9,750 nucleotides of DNA from ARS1285 sp039796495 (GCA_039796495.1 JBDKJQ010000032.1:1-9750); one strand, 5' to 3'. Shown: positions 1-6,366, numbered from the stretch's first letter. The notes: generated by a model not told the origin, from the sequence alone. Program-made: numbers and translations.

Positions 1-477
1 AAAAAAGAATTGCTCGACAAGATCTCAAAAGAAAATAGTTATCGGGCAATGCTCAAGACAGTAACATCAGATAAACAGGAGGAGATAATACAGAATATAA
101 CTGAAAAATATTCATTGATAGACTTCTTCTCAAATCTAGCGGACAAAAAAACAGAGTTTGAAAAAATCATCGGAAAAGATAACGCAGAAAAGATAATAAA
201 AATTATCGAGTCAAAAAAGGAAAAAACGAAAGAAGTAAAGCAGCCATTCAAGATCAGTGATAAGTCTGAAAACGGTATCGTAAAAATTAAGGATATGCTC
301 AAAGAAGCAAAACAAGGAACAACATGCACTATCAGATATATCGCTGCAGGAAGATACACCATAGTCAATGAAGGAGAAAATTTTAAGGAATTAAGAAATC
401 AGATAAGTACAGTCATAAATGCAATTGAGCAGCAAGCAAAGAAAAACAAATCTTTTTTCGAGGTTGAGAAAAGTTAG
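1..477 (+). CDS. eif2a: Translation initiation factor aIF2 subunit alpha, C-terminal part (5' end outside window)
   Basis: The frame is open from base 1 and ends at TAG 475-477, giving 158 residues; the TTG at 10 is only an internal Leu codon. The first ~80 residues are a helical segment ending in a Lys-rich stretch, matching the middle helical domain of aIF2-alpha. The last ~70 form the alpha-beta C-terminal domain, with the family-typical run GIVKIKDMLKEAK, then TIRYIAAGRYTI, then a helix (FKELRNQISTVINAIEQQ) and a short final strand (FFEVEKS). Family members are about 260-275 residues, so the N-terminal S1 RNA-binding domain should lie just upstream. The protein is part of the aIF2 heterotrimer, whose alpha C-terminal domain contacts the gamma subunit and helps bring Met-tRNAi to the ribosome. 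Recognition is by remembered family pattern, not by search. In many archaea nop10 follows this gene; here it does not. Confidence 0.85.
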   Translation, partial: KKELLDKISKENSYRAMLKTVTSDKQEEIIQNITEKYSLIDFFSNLADKKTEFEKIIGKDNAEKIIKIIESKKEKTKEVKQPFKISDKSENGIVKIKDMLKEAKQGTTCTIRYIAAGRYTIVNEGENFKELRNQISTVINAIEQQAKKNKSFFEVEKS

Positions 478-494
478 CGATCAATGTAAGGAAA

Positions 495-505
495 ATTATT
501 TAAAG
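495..505 (+). promoter_or_regulatory. Archaeal TATA box for the nitroreductase/KaiC-like fusion gene
   Basis: The AT-rich box attatttaaag lies in the 52-nt gap between the aIF2-alpha stop and the next start. Its centre is about 29 nt upstream of the ATG at 530, the usual TATA-to-transcription-start distance in archaea. No GGTG-type ribosome-binding site precedes the ATG, so a leaderless or nearly leaderless mRNA is likely. Confidence 0.55.
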
Positions 506-529
506 AGTTTTACGCAATAGGTACTGATT

Positions 530-1582
530 ATGAATAGAGATTTTCTTGAATTAGCTAAAAAAAGGAAGGTAACCTACGAATTTAGTAATAAAGAAATAAA
601 AAAAGAGGATATGCATAAAATTCTTGAAGCGATGAGATGGGCCCCTAGCTGCGGAAATACTCAGCCATGGCTCTTTACAGTTATCAACAAAAAAGAGAAT
701 ATCAAAAAGATACTGGAATCAACACAATTTATACACTTTCCATTTATTAGTCCAATGCCAAAAAGCGTCATTGCATGCATCCTTGACCATTCCTGTCTTA
801 AAAATAGCGAGCATACCTGTACACCAAAAACAGAAACAGGAAGACGGGATGACGCACAAATGTGTGTCGCAATGGCAGCATTGCAGGGAATATTACAGGC
901 AGAAGATAGTGGCATTAATTCGTGTATTCTCACCCCAGATAGAGAAGAAGCGCGAAAGATAATGGCGATTAATGACGATCAAGAAGTAGTTCTCTATATC
1001 GGTCTTGGCTATGAAAAAAAGGAAGCATACCAAAAAAAGAAAGAGAGGAAAAAACTTTCAGAAATCGTCTCCTATGAAATACAAAAAAATAAAAATAATT
1101 CCAGAATAAAAATAAAAAAATCAACTGCTACCATTCTGTTTGCCGCTTCTCGAGAGGCATACGCACGATTACAGCAATCTATCATAAGAGATAAAGAAGG
1201 AGTCTATATTGCATTACATACGCCGCCCTACAAATTAAAAAAATTCAAAAATGAAAAAATATTTTTTATTAATGCCTCTGGAGAAACTAATGAAAAAATG
1301 AAGAATGGAGTAGACATAAAAGGGCCGACTTCTCTGACAGAGCTTTCAATAAAACTTGCAGATGCAATGGCGAAAAAAACAATAAAAAATATTTTTATTG
1401 ATTCTATCACAGACCTGCTCATAAACAATAAACAAGAAGTAGTTGAGGAATTTTTATATTATCTCATAAGTAAATCATTGAATAAAAACATAGCATTAAT
1501 AGGTATCGCTCGTGGCGATGAAAAAACAAGAAAAGAAATTGCGTTTATCGAACAGTTTTGCACAACAAAAACAATATATTAA
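530..1582 (+). CDS. Nitroreductase-like domain fused to a degenerate KaiC/RecA-like domain
   Basis: This is a 350-residue, apparently cytosolic, two-domain protein. Residues 1-184 follow the FMN-dependent nitroreductase plan: an N-terminal basic motif (KRKVTYEF, where the family often has RRSxRxF), WAPSCGNTQPWLFTV at 37-51 (the APSxxNxQPW signature), a helix GRRDDAQMCVAMAALQGIL at 104-122, and a closing IGLGYEKKEAY...KLSEIV segment. Residues 197-350 resemble the ATPase-dead KaiC/GvpD/RAD55-like proteins of archaea: a first strand ATILFAAS without any P-loop, GPTSLTELSIKLADAM at 265-280, and a Walker-B-like strand NIFIDSITDLLINN at 287-300. The second Arg of the usual nitroreductase motif is a Tyr (Y16), so flavin contacts may differ. 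The likely role is a flavin oxidoreductase with a regulatory or sensory C-terminal domain; the substrate is unknown. ATG 530 fits the TATA box. The stop shares TTAA with the stop of the relic on the opposite strand. Confidence 0.75.
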   Translation: MNRDFLELAKKRKVTYEFSNKEIKKEDMHKILEAMRWAPSCGNTQPWLFTVINKKENIKKILESTQFIHFPFISPMPKSVIACILDHSCLKNSEHTCTPKTETGRRDDAQMCVAMAALQGILQAEDSGINSCILTPDREEARKIMAINDDQEVVLYIGLGYEKKEAYQKKKERKKLSEIVSYEIQKNKNNSRIKIKKSTATILFAASREAYARLQQSIIRDKEGVYIALHTPPYKLKKFKNEKIFFINASGETNEKMKNGVDIKGPTSLTELSIKLADAMAKKTIKNIFIDSITDLLINNKQEVVEEFLYYLISKSLNKNIALIGIARGDEKTRKEIAFIEQFCTTKTIY

Positions 1583-1722
1583 AACAATTTCTTCTGTGTA
1601 ACCGATTTCTCAATTATAGGAACGCCATACACGCCATCGTATCCTGGTCTCACGCGTATCGTGCCGTCTCTATTTTTTAGGATGAAATCATCCCGCAACA
1701 GCGCGTATGAGCTGATACACAT
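1579..1722 (-). pseudogene. Relic C-terminal tail of a conserved protein, possibly an EndoQ/PHP-family protein
   Basis: On the minus strand a frame open from 1746 to TAA at 1581-1579 encodes a polar, well-formed tail reading LKNRDGTIRVRPGYDGVYGVP followed by IIEKSVTQKKLF. The PGYDGVYG-type ending looks like the C-terminus of archaeal PHP-domain proteins of the EndoQ (TIGR00375) kind, from memory and with limited certainty. There is no gene body: the frame hits TAG at 1749-1747, and upstream of about 1700 the DNA encodes the neighbouring membrane protein in another frame. ATG 1722 could start a 47-residue product, but the GGGTG before it abuts the ATG with no spacer. The stop interlocks with that of the convergent gene (TTAA gives TAA on both strands), as at a genuine old gene end. 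A real small overlapping gene remains possible. Confidence 0.45.
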
Positions 1723-2233
1723 CACCCTGATGATAGCTAACGTTCGCTACAGTAATCTGCAGCAGCGCTAATAACCAAATAAACAAAATCCAATTAACGG
1801 CCAAAATCCAAGTCAAGTCATATTCTTTCCGGTAGCATATTTTGTAAAAGGTGTATAGATTCGCCAAAGCTAAATAAACTGCAATAAGAAACAAAAACCG
1901 CAAATCAGAAATAACACCGGCAAGATTAATGTCTGCTTTCTGAAAAGAAGAAAGTTTCTCATATGCGAAAGTATCAAAGCGAGTTACTCCAAGTTTTCGA
2001 GTGGCGGGGTTCCAAAAATGCGGAATCGTTTCAATGAGATTGACATTATAACTGTTCTGTACAGAGTACTTATCAAGAGCTGCCTGATGAGCCTTTTCAT
2101 GAAAATATGTCGAAATCTGCACTAGATAAGGAAGGATAAAGAAAACAGTGATAAACAAAAATGCCGCAACATGAAAGACTCGGAAAAATCCTTTCACAAA
2201 ATACCGCCGGTCGAAATGCGCCCCTCTCTTCAT
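1688..2233 (-). CDS. Polytopic membrane protein with HExxH motif, putative M50-like metalloprotease
   Basis: A 181-residue protein with a basic N-terminus (MKRGAHFDRR) and three likely membrane helices at about 19-41, 103-126 and 140-160. At the end of helix 1 lies HEKAH (45-49) in the context YFHEKAHQAALDKY, a zinc-binding HExxH pattern. A soluble loop follows, including IPHFWNP (70-76) and RFDTFAYEKLSSFQKAD. Helix 2 opens with LAGVISDLRF, placed where M50/site-2-protease proteins carry an LAGPxxN-like segment that supplies a later ligand. It is shorter than typical site-2 proteases and lacks a clear NPDG motif, so proteolytic activity is inferred only. It could instead be an inactive relative or a zinc-binding membrane protein. 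The start at ATG 2233 is supported by a TATA box 26 nt upstream. The stop lies inside the relic tail at 1579-1722. Confidence 0.7.
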   Translation of the reverse strand: MKRGAHFDRRYFVKGFFRVFHVAAFLFITVFFILPYLVQISTYFHEKAHQAALDKYSVQNSYNVNLIETIPHFWNPATRKLGVTRFDTFAYEKLSSFQKADINLAGVISDLRFLFLIAVYLALANLYTFYKICYRKEYDLTWILAVNWILFIWLLALLQITVANVSYHQGDVYQLIRAVAG

Positions 2234-2253
2234 AATTACTCTAAAAAAAGAAG

Positions 2254-2263
2254 ATTAATAAAA
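2254..2263 (-). promoter_or_regulatory. TATA box for the HExxH membrane protein gene
   Basis: Read on the minus strand the element is TTTTATTAAT, centred about 26 nt upstream of ATG 2233. A T-rich stretch separates it from the start and there is no GGTG motif, so transcription probably begins at or next to the start codon. It shares the 135-nt divergent intergenic region with the promoter of the + strand gene at 2369. Confidence 0.5.
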
Positions 2264-2324
2264 CTTTCTTCAGAATTACCAAATATCCTCTCCATGAAAA
2301 AATGATATAATAAAAAAGATAAAA

Positions 2325-2335
2325 ATTTATAAATA
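2325..2335 (+). promoter_or_regulatory. TATA box for the coiled-coil membrane protein gene
   Basis: The sequence atttataaata is a near-ideal archaeal TATA box. Its centre is about 39 nt upstream of ATG 2369, predicting a start near 2356 and a leader of roughly 13 nt. That leader contains GAGAGG (2357-2362), a weak purine-rich ribosome-binding site 6 nt before the ATG. This differs from the neighbouring promoters, which look leaderless. Confidence 0.6.
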
Positions 2336-2368
2336 CCAAAAAACTAGCTAGTAAAAGAGAGGCATATC

Positions 2369-3232
2369 ATGAAAGCAAAAACGAGGCAGATTATTATCGT
2401 GTTGTTGTGTCTATTTGTCATTCAGACAGTTCTTGCAGAAACAACGATAAATGTTAAAAGCCTTCCCGATCACCGAATCTCTATAATTATCAGAGAAGCA
2501 GGAAAACTAACTTCATTAGAAAGTTTTCACAAAGATACAGGCACCGGCGAACTGGTTATACCGGTTACTACAAGCGTTGACTCTATCGATATAATAGTGA
2601 CATTAAAAAAAGACAGTCAAAATATTATTAACAGAAAATACGAAGGATTGGAGACAGGAAAAATCTATTATCTTGATTTTATTCCTGGAGAAGACAAATT
2701 ACAAACTCAGGAGGAAATAGATGCTGAAAAAGCAAAAGAAATTGCTCCAGTGGAAACAAATCCTACCGTGGAGAATGAAGAAACTCAAAAGACTACCGCA
2801 GATGAACAAACAGATACAGAAGAACCTGCAACAGAAAAAGAGGTACCAACTGAAACACACACAGAAACACAAAAAGCAAAAACTGATGACAAACTAACGT
2901 CATTTGCATTGTTGGATAAACTTCCAGTAGATACCTCATGGATAATGAAAATAGGAATAGGATTATTAGTCATCATTGGCGCCATTGTCATGATAAAAGT
3001 AGTGCCAGCATTTAAAAAAGAAGAGACTTTTACCGTCAGGCCATTGTCTGAATTGAAAAGAGAAATGGGAAAAACACATGCGGATAAAAGAATAGAAGAA
3101 ATAGAAAAGAAGATTCATGATGCGCAAAGAGAACTAGAAGCATTAAGAAATCATGATTCACGACTCAAAGAGGTCCAAGATCGTGTAAAAAAAGATCAGG
3201 AAGAGTTGCGAAGATTGCAACACGGATATTAG
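2369..3232 (+). CDS. Type I membrane protein with small ectodomain, Thr/Glu-rich stalk and cytoplasmic coiled coil
   Basis: A 287-residue protein. Residues 1-23 are a signal peptide (KAKTR, hydrophobic core, cleavage expected after VLA). Residues 24-108 form a small beta-rich exported domain containing INVKSLPDHRISIII and a later IYYLDFIPGE strand. Residues 112-175 are a low-complexity stalk rich in Glu, Thr and Lys. One membrane helix spans about 192-213. The cytoplasmic tail from 237 to 285 is an amphipathic heptad-like helix (for example RIEEIEKKIHDAQRELEALR), so dimerisation is likely. The ectodomain contains no acceptor sequon other than N-P-T, which is not used, in contrast with the sequon-rich surface proteins further right. 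I recall similar hypothetical proteins in DPANN genomes but no assigned function. Linking an outside domain to an inside coiled coil suggests a tether or signalling role; this is inference. Confidence 0.75.
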   Translation: MKAKTRQIIIVLLCLFVIQTVLAETTINVKSLPDHRISIIIREAGKLTSLESFHKDTGTGELVIPVTTSVDSIDIIVTLKKDSQNIINRKYEGLETGKIYYLDFIPGEDKLQTQEEIDAEKAKEIAPVETNPTVENEETQKTTADEQTDTEEPATEKEVPTETHTETQKAKTDDKLTSFALLDKLPVDTSWIMKIGIGLLVIIGAIVMIKVVPAFKKEETFTVRPLSELKREMGKTHADKRIEEIEKKIHDAQRELEALRNHDSRLKEVQDRVKKDQEELRRLQHGY

Positions 3233-3326
3233 ATCTAATACAAATAAGAAATTCTTTGATTGATGAGCAATTCATCTTTATCACGCAAAATCGTTCATAA
3301 AAGACAAGCACGACTCGCTTTAAAGA

Positions 3327-4325
3327 TTATTCCTCAACTCCGTCAATAACTCCTTTTTCGCTGATATAAAAAACACATTCATTGTCAGGAAGGTTTGGAG
3401 AATCAATTAACTTTGCAACACGCGAACTTTTTTTTCCGCGGCGAACATACACTCGATACGTTGACGCATGTCCTACAATATTTCCCCCGATAGCAGTGGT
3501 GGGATCACCGAACATCATAGCAGGATTTGCCATGACCTGATTGGTAACGTAAATACCTAAATTAAATTGCTCTGCCATTCTCATCAGGTTATGCAGATAT
3601 TTATTAAGTTTCTGTTGTCGATCTGCAAGCTGCCCCCGTCCCGAAAATTCTGCGCGAAAATGCGCGGTTAAAGAATCAATAACGACAAGTCTGACTGGCT
3701 CGCCATTTTTTATTAACTCTCCAATTTTGTCAATTAATAAAATCTGATGATCTGAATTAAACGCGCGCGCAACTAAAATATTTTTGAGAACACTTTCTGC
3801 ATTTAATCCGCGTGATTCAGCTATCTGCTTGATTCGTTCAGGCCGAAACGTCCCCTCAGTATCGATAAACACTGCCTTTCCTTCTGCTCCTCCTTGATCA
3901 AGAGGAGTTTGTACATTCACTGCAAGGCTCAATCCAATTTGAGTTTTCCCGCTGCCATACGCACCAAAAACTTCAGTAATTGATTTTGTTTCCAGACCTT
4001 TCCCCCCAAGCAACTTATTGAGCTCGTTGCTTCCCGTCGTTATATAGAAAACCTCTTTCCGTTTTTCAGCAAACTCAAGGCCGTCTTGAAATCCAAGATC
4101 CATCATCTTGCGCGCTGCCTGTATTACTTTTCGTGCAACTGCCTCTCCTAATCCTGCAATTTCACTTAATTCTTTGGGACCCAGAACGGCAATTCCCATT
4201 AAATCAAATATGCCAGCAGCTTCTAATTTTTCAACTGCCGCAGGTCCAATACCCGGAAGATCACTCAATTTAGTTGCTACCTGCTCCGCCTCTGCTTTCC
4301 CTTTTTTCTTTTTTTCCTCAGTCAT
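3327..4325 (-). CDS. radA: DNA repair and recombination protein RadA
   Basis: A RecA/Rad51-family recombinase that forms ATP-dependent filaments on single-stranded DNA and performs strand exchange in homologous recombination. From the second Met it has 332 residues, close to the usual 320-350. In order: a Lys-rich start; a helix-hairpin-helix domain at 20-75 (LSDLPGIGPAAVEKL and IAGLGEAVARKV); Walker A GAYGSGKT at 121-128; IDTEGTF at 154-160; Walker B LVVID at 213-217; loop 1 with FSGRGQLADRQQKLN; loop 2 with NQVMANPAMMFGDP; and the C-terminal DSPNLPDNECVF. No intein is present. Two ATGs are adjacent (4328 and 4325). GGTGA at 4333-4329 directly abuts the first, leaving 3 nt before the second, so 4325 is preferred. 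Walker A has Ala where archaeal RadA usually has Glu (GEFGSGKT). Confidence 0.96.
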   Translation of the reverse strand: MTEEKKKKGKAEAEQVATKLSDLPGIGPAAVEKLEAAGIFDLMGIAVLGPKELSEIAGLGEAVARKVIQAARKMMDLGFQDGLEFAEKRKEVFYITTGSNELNKLLGGKGLETKSITEVFGAYGSGKTQIGLSLAVNVQTPLDQGGAEGKAVFIDTEGTFRPERIKQIAESRGLNAESVLKNILVARAFNSDHQILLIDKIGELIKNGEPVRLVVIDSLTAHFRAEFSGRGQLADRQQKLNKYLHNLMRMAEQFNLGIYVTNQVMANPAMMFGDPTTAIGGNIVGHASTYRVYVRRGKKSSRVAKLIDSPNLPDNECVFYISEKGVIDGVEE

Positions 4326-4328
4326 CAT

Positions 4329-4335
4329 TCACCTT
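4329..4335 (-). promoter_or_regulatory. Ribosome-binding site of radA, favouring the second ATG
   Basis: The minus strand reads AAGGTGA immediately before ATGATG. GGTGA complements the archaeal 16S 3' end. With no spacer to ATG 4328 and 3 nt to ATG 4325, initiation at 4325 is more plausible. The 74-residue protein gene at 8433 has the same GGTGA plus 3-nt spacing. Confidence 0.6.
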
Positions 4336-4354
4336 GTTCAATAAACTAAATATA

Positions 4355-4362
4355 CCTTATAA
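4355..4362 (-). promoter_or_regulatory. Probable TATA box of radA
   Basis: The palindromic CTTATAAG core lies about 34 nt upstream of the radA start, predicting a transcription start near 4333 and a short leader holding the GGTGA site. A second AT-rich candidate (tatattta on the minus strand, about 4346-4353) is closer than expected. The arms CCTTATC (4364-4370) and GATAAGG (4387-4393) form a 7-bp inverted repeat just upstream. Confidence 0.4.
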
Positions 4363-4408
4363 GCCTTATCTCAATTAATCATATATGATAAGGTGCTATT
4401 TCGACGCA

Positions 4409-5890
4409 TTATTTTTTCAGTCGCGATTTCCCTTTCTCGTAAGAGCTCTTACTGATATATCCTTCTTTGAAAGCAGTTTCAAGTGCATGCATCCTGCCAA
4501 ACACATCTTTCTTAATTTTTTGTGGAGTAGCTTTCAGTTTTATTTTTGCACCCCTATAATGAATAACACGACTGCTACCTGAAAATCTTCGCGTAATAAA
4601 ATAGATAACCGCAAGTCCGATGAGTACTAAAACAAAGCCCCACAATGAAGAAGCATAAGGAGTTTCTCTTTCAACAACATGGAAAAGAGCATTGGAATTG
4701 CCGACTGAGGCCTCATATCTGGCCTGCACAATCGCAACATAATCTCCGATTGAAATAGATGATGGAAGTGACAATTTCTTGTCATACGACACCTGTGTTT
4801 CAACACTGACTACATCACTTTCACTATAAATAAGATTGCCTTCAAAATCTTTGACAAGATAGTCCATAGAAACGTTCGTCTTGCCAAAACCAGCTAAATT
4901 AAATAATGTCACATGTAACAATAAATCTTCGCCCGCTACAATCTCACGGGATTCTGCAGGAATGTCCAAACTGACATCAAACAAAACGTCCTTGCTCTTA
5001 ATGCTCACAACAACAGGAATTTCCTTGGTTTGAGCGTTGCCTTTTACCCGTATATTTCCAGTATAGACTCCCTTTATAGAACGTTCAGCATCAAAAATAA
5101 CATCCACTGATTTCGATTCTGAGAAAGGCAACGCAAAAAATGATTCACTGATGCTCACTATGTTCGTCAAGCTATTACTAATAGTAAAGCTAAATCCTTG
5201 AATGCTTGATTTCAGGTTGCGTATAGTAAGCGGTAATTGGAAGCTTTCATTTTCTTTGAGTAATACTTTGATAAGGTCAGGCTCAACCGTAAAATCAGGT
5301 TTTGGAAGTGCTCCGCTGCCTCCACCACTTCCTTTACCGCTTCCGCCACCCCCTCCGCCGCCAGAACCTCCGCCGCCTCCAGAACCTGAACCACCGTTGC
5401 TGCTTGAGGGAACGCTCACAAAAAAAGTAACACTATCATTCAGCGTGTAATTCCCAGTACGATTAGCAAAGACAATTAATTGATTAGAACCACTGCCAGG
5501 ATAGATAGTGATATTCGGTGTAAAAATTTCGCTATTGTTCAGAATGATATTTGAGTCAAGATCAATAAGAGTGAACATCCACGCATGAATTTCGCTGCCA
5601 AAATTAGAGCTGACGTTTAGCTGCAAGGGATATTTTCCCGACGAATTAGAAAAAGTGTAAGTGATATTAAAAGGATGATCAATCACAACAGATCGCCATT
5701 CTTCTATCGACAATTCGAGGCTGCCGCTTGAGCTTCCCCGCCCGGTAATGTCAATTGGCAGATAATAGATCATAAAAAACACGTTAGAAATAGTTAAAAA
5801 TATAAGAACAAAAAAAAGAGAATATAAAATAGTCAGTTTTATATTGCGATGCTTAATTTCATTTCTTTCAACAATCCTCTTTTGAAACAT
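4409..5890 (-). CDS. Double-anchored surface protein with Ig-like domains, Gly/Ser hinge and SHOCT-like tail
   Basis: A 493-residue protein counted from the ATG at 5890. A basic cytoplasmic N-terminus precedes a membrane helix at about 18-44. The exported part begins with a beta domain (about 58-160) containing several N-x-S/T sequons, then an almost pure Gly/Ser hinge (165-194), then two further Ig-like domains (about 198-300 and 302-408) of the NEW3/CARDB type. A second helix at about 415-433 returns the chain to the cytoplasm. The basic tail ends in LETAFKEGYISKSSYEKGK, resembling short SHOCT-like C-terminal helical motifs. An in-frame ATG at 5908 would add six residues. However, the TATA-like TTTTTATA (5920-5913) sits about 26 nt before 5890, which supports the shorter, leaderless form. 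The gene probably belongs to the envelope cluster; its specific function is unknown. Confidence 0.75.
   Translation of the reverse strand: MFQKRIVERNEIKHRNIKLTILYSLFFVLIFLTISNVFFMIYYLPIDITGRGSSSGSLELSIEEWRSVVIDHPFNITYTFSNSSGKYPLQLNVSSNFGSEIHAWMFTLIDLDSNIILNNSEIFTPNITIYPGSGSNQLIVFANRTGNYTLNDSVTFFVSVPSSSNGGSGSGGGGGSGGGGGGGSGKGSGGGSGALPKPDFTVEPDLIKVLLKENESFQLPLTIRNLKSSIQGFSFTISNSLTNIVSISESFFALPFSESKSVDVIFDAERSIKGVYTGNIRVKGNAQTKEIPVVVSIKSKDVLFDVSLDIPAESREIVAGEDLLLHVTLFNLAGFGKTNVSMDYLVKDFEGNLIYSESDVVSVETQVSYDKKLSLPSSISIGDYVAIVQARYEASVGNSNALFHVVERETPYASSLWGFVLVLIGLAVIYFITRRFSGSSRVIHYRGAKIKLKATPQKIKKDVFGRMHALETAFKEGYISKSSYEKGKSRLKK
5309..5398 (-). repeat. Gly/Ser low-complexity hinge coding tract
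   Basis: This tract encodes about 30 residues that are nearly all Gly and Ser, with one Lys and a final Ala, inside the 493-residue surface protein. It uses repeated GGC, GGA, GGT, AGC and TCT codons and is a sharp local GC peak in an AT-rich window. It separates the N-terminal beta domain from the following Ig-like domains and would act as a flexible hinge. Such tracts change length easily by slippage. Confidence 0.8.
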
Positions 5891-5912
5891 ACTCTCAAAA
5901 ATAATCATATGT

Positions 5913-5920
5913 ATAAAAAA
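5913..5920 (-). promoter_or_regulatory. TATA-like box before the double-anchored surface protein gene
   Basis: The minus strand reads TTTTTATA in the gap after the 139-residue protein gene. Its centre is about 26 nt upstream of the ATG at 5890 but only a few nt from the alternative ATG at 5908. If it is used, the mRNA begins at 5890 and the shorter protein is made. Read-through from the upstream gene is also possible. Confidence 0.4.
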
Positions 5921-5946
5921 CTTCTCTCTGAAGAGTTTACCACAGA

Positions 5947-6366
5947 TTAACGGCGATAAAAATTAATGTGCACACTTCCGGAATAATTTCCAAGCTGCAT
6001 GTCATAAGGTACTCTAAGAACAAGAGGTATTTTTTTTGTTTGATGCGCTTCAAGCATCACCTCTTCACTGAACAGGTAAGGCTGTAAGTTATTGTTCGTC
6101 GACACTTCTGCAACAATGGGAAAATCATACGAGTTGCTGATGATGAGGTTCCTCACAGCACTTCCTCCAGGCATCACGATACCAAAATTGATTTCACTGC
6201 TATTGAGATCAACACCAATTTTATCTGCAACTATAAATTTGACTGGATACACTTCAGTCTTAAGAGGAATGCTAAAAAAAATAGAAAGTGTATAGATGAG
6301 TAAAAATGCGATAATACTAATTAAAAATAGTTTGAAATAAAGCGAATGAAACAAAGATGATCTCAT
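5947..6366 (-). CDS. N-anchored membrane protein with a single Ig/ASH-like beta domain
   Basis: A 139-residue protein from the ATG at 6366. An in-frame TTG at 6384 would add six residues but has no ribosome-binding site. After a short N-terminus, a hydrophobic helix spans about 13-33. From about 50 the sequence has the rhythm of an immunoglobulin-like or ASH-type fold: INFGIVMPGGSAVRNLIISN, then FPIVAEVSTNNN, then KKIPLVLRVPYDM, ending in the strand NYSGSVHINFYRR. The glycine-bounded 'xFGxVxPGGxxxRxLxIxN' pattern is typical of such beta sandwiches. The domain should lie outside the membrane. It starts 24 nt after the stop of the 376-residue protein gene, so the two are probably cotranscribed and may act together. 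No enzymatic motif is visible, and a structural or partner-binding role is inferred. Confidence 0.7.
   Translation of the reverse strand: MRSSLFHSLYFKLFLISIIAFLLIYTLSIFFSIPLKTEVYPVKFIVADKIGVDLNSSEINFGIVMPGGSAVRNLIISNSYDFPIVAEVSTNNNLQPYLFSEEVMLEAHQTKKIPLVLRVPYDMQLGNYSGSVHINFYRR

Noticed and set aside
1579..2233. A single frameshifted gene joining the HExxH protein to the PGYDGVYG tail
   Set aside because: The membrane protein ends naturally after its third helix, and the tail has the character of a soluble protein terminus, so a relic is more likely than a sequencing frameshift; comparison with relatives would settle it.
3233..3326. Possible small RNA or terminator between the two convergent genes
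   Set aside because: No convincing stem-loop or long T tract is visible; only short T runs typical of AT-rich DNA.
4108..4344. + strand open frame opposite the start of radA
   Set aside because: It is antisense to the clearly coding RadA helix-hairpin-helix region and has no recognisable domain.
4379..4388. Palindrome TCATATATGA as a protein-binding site
   Set aside because: A 10-bp AT palindrome is expected by chance in this composition and lies between genes without other support.
5309..5398. G-quadruplex in the hinge coding strand
   Set aside because: Only one run of three or more G is present; the rest are GG pairs, so the canonical four-run pattern is not met.
5202..5450. Open frame on the + strand rich in Pro/Leu opposite the Gly/Ser hinge
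   Set aside because: It is the antisense shadow of the Gly/Ser coding tract: repeated CC-rich codons give poly-Pro. It has no promoter or ribosome-binding site.
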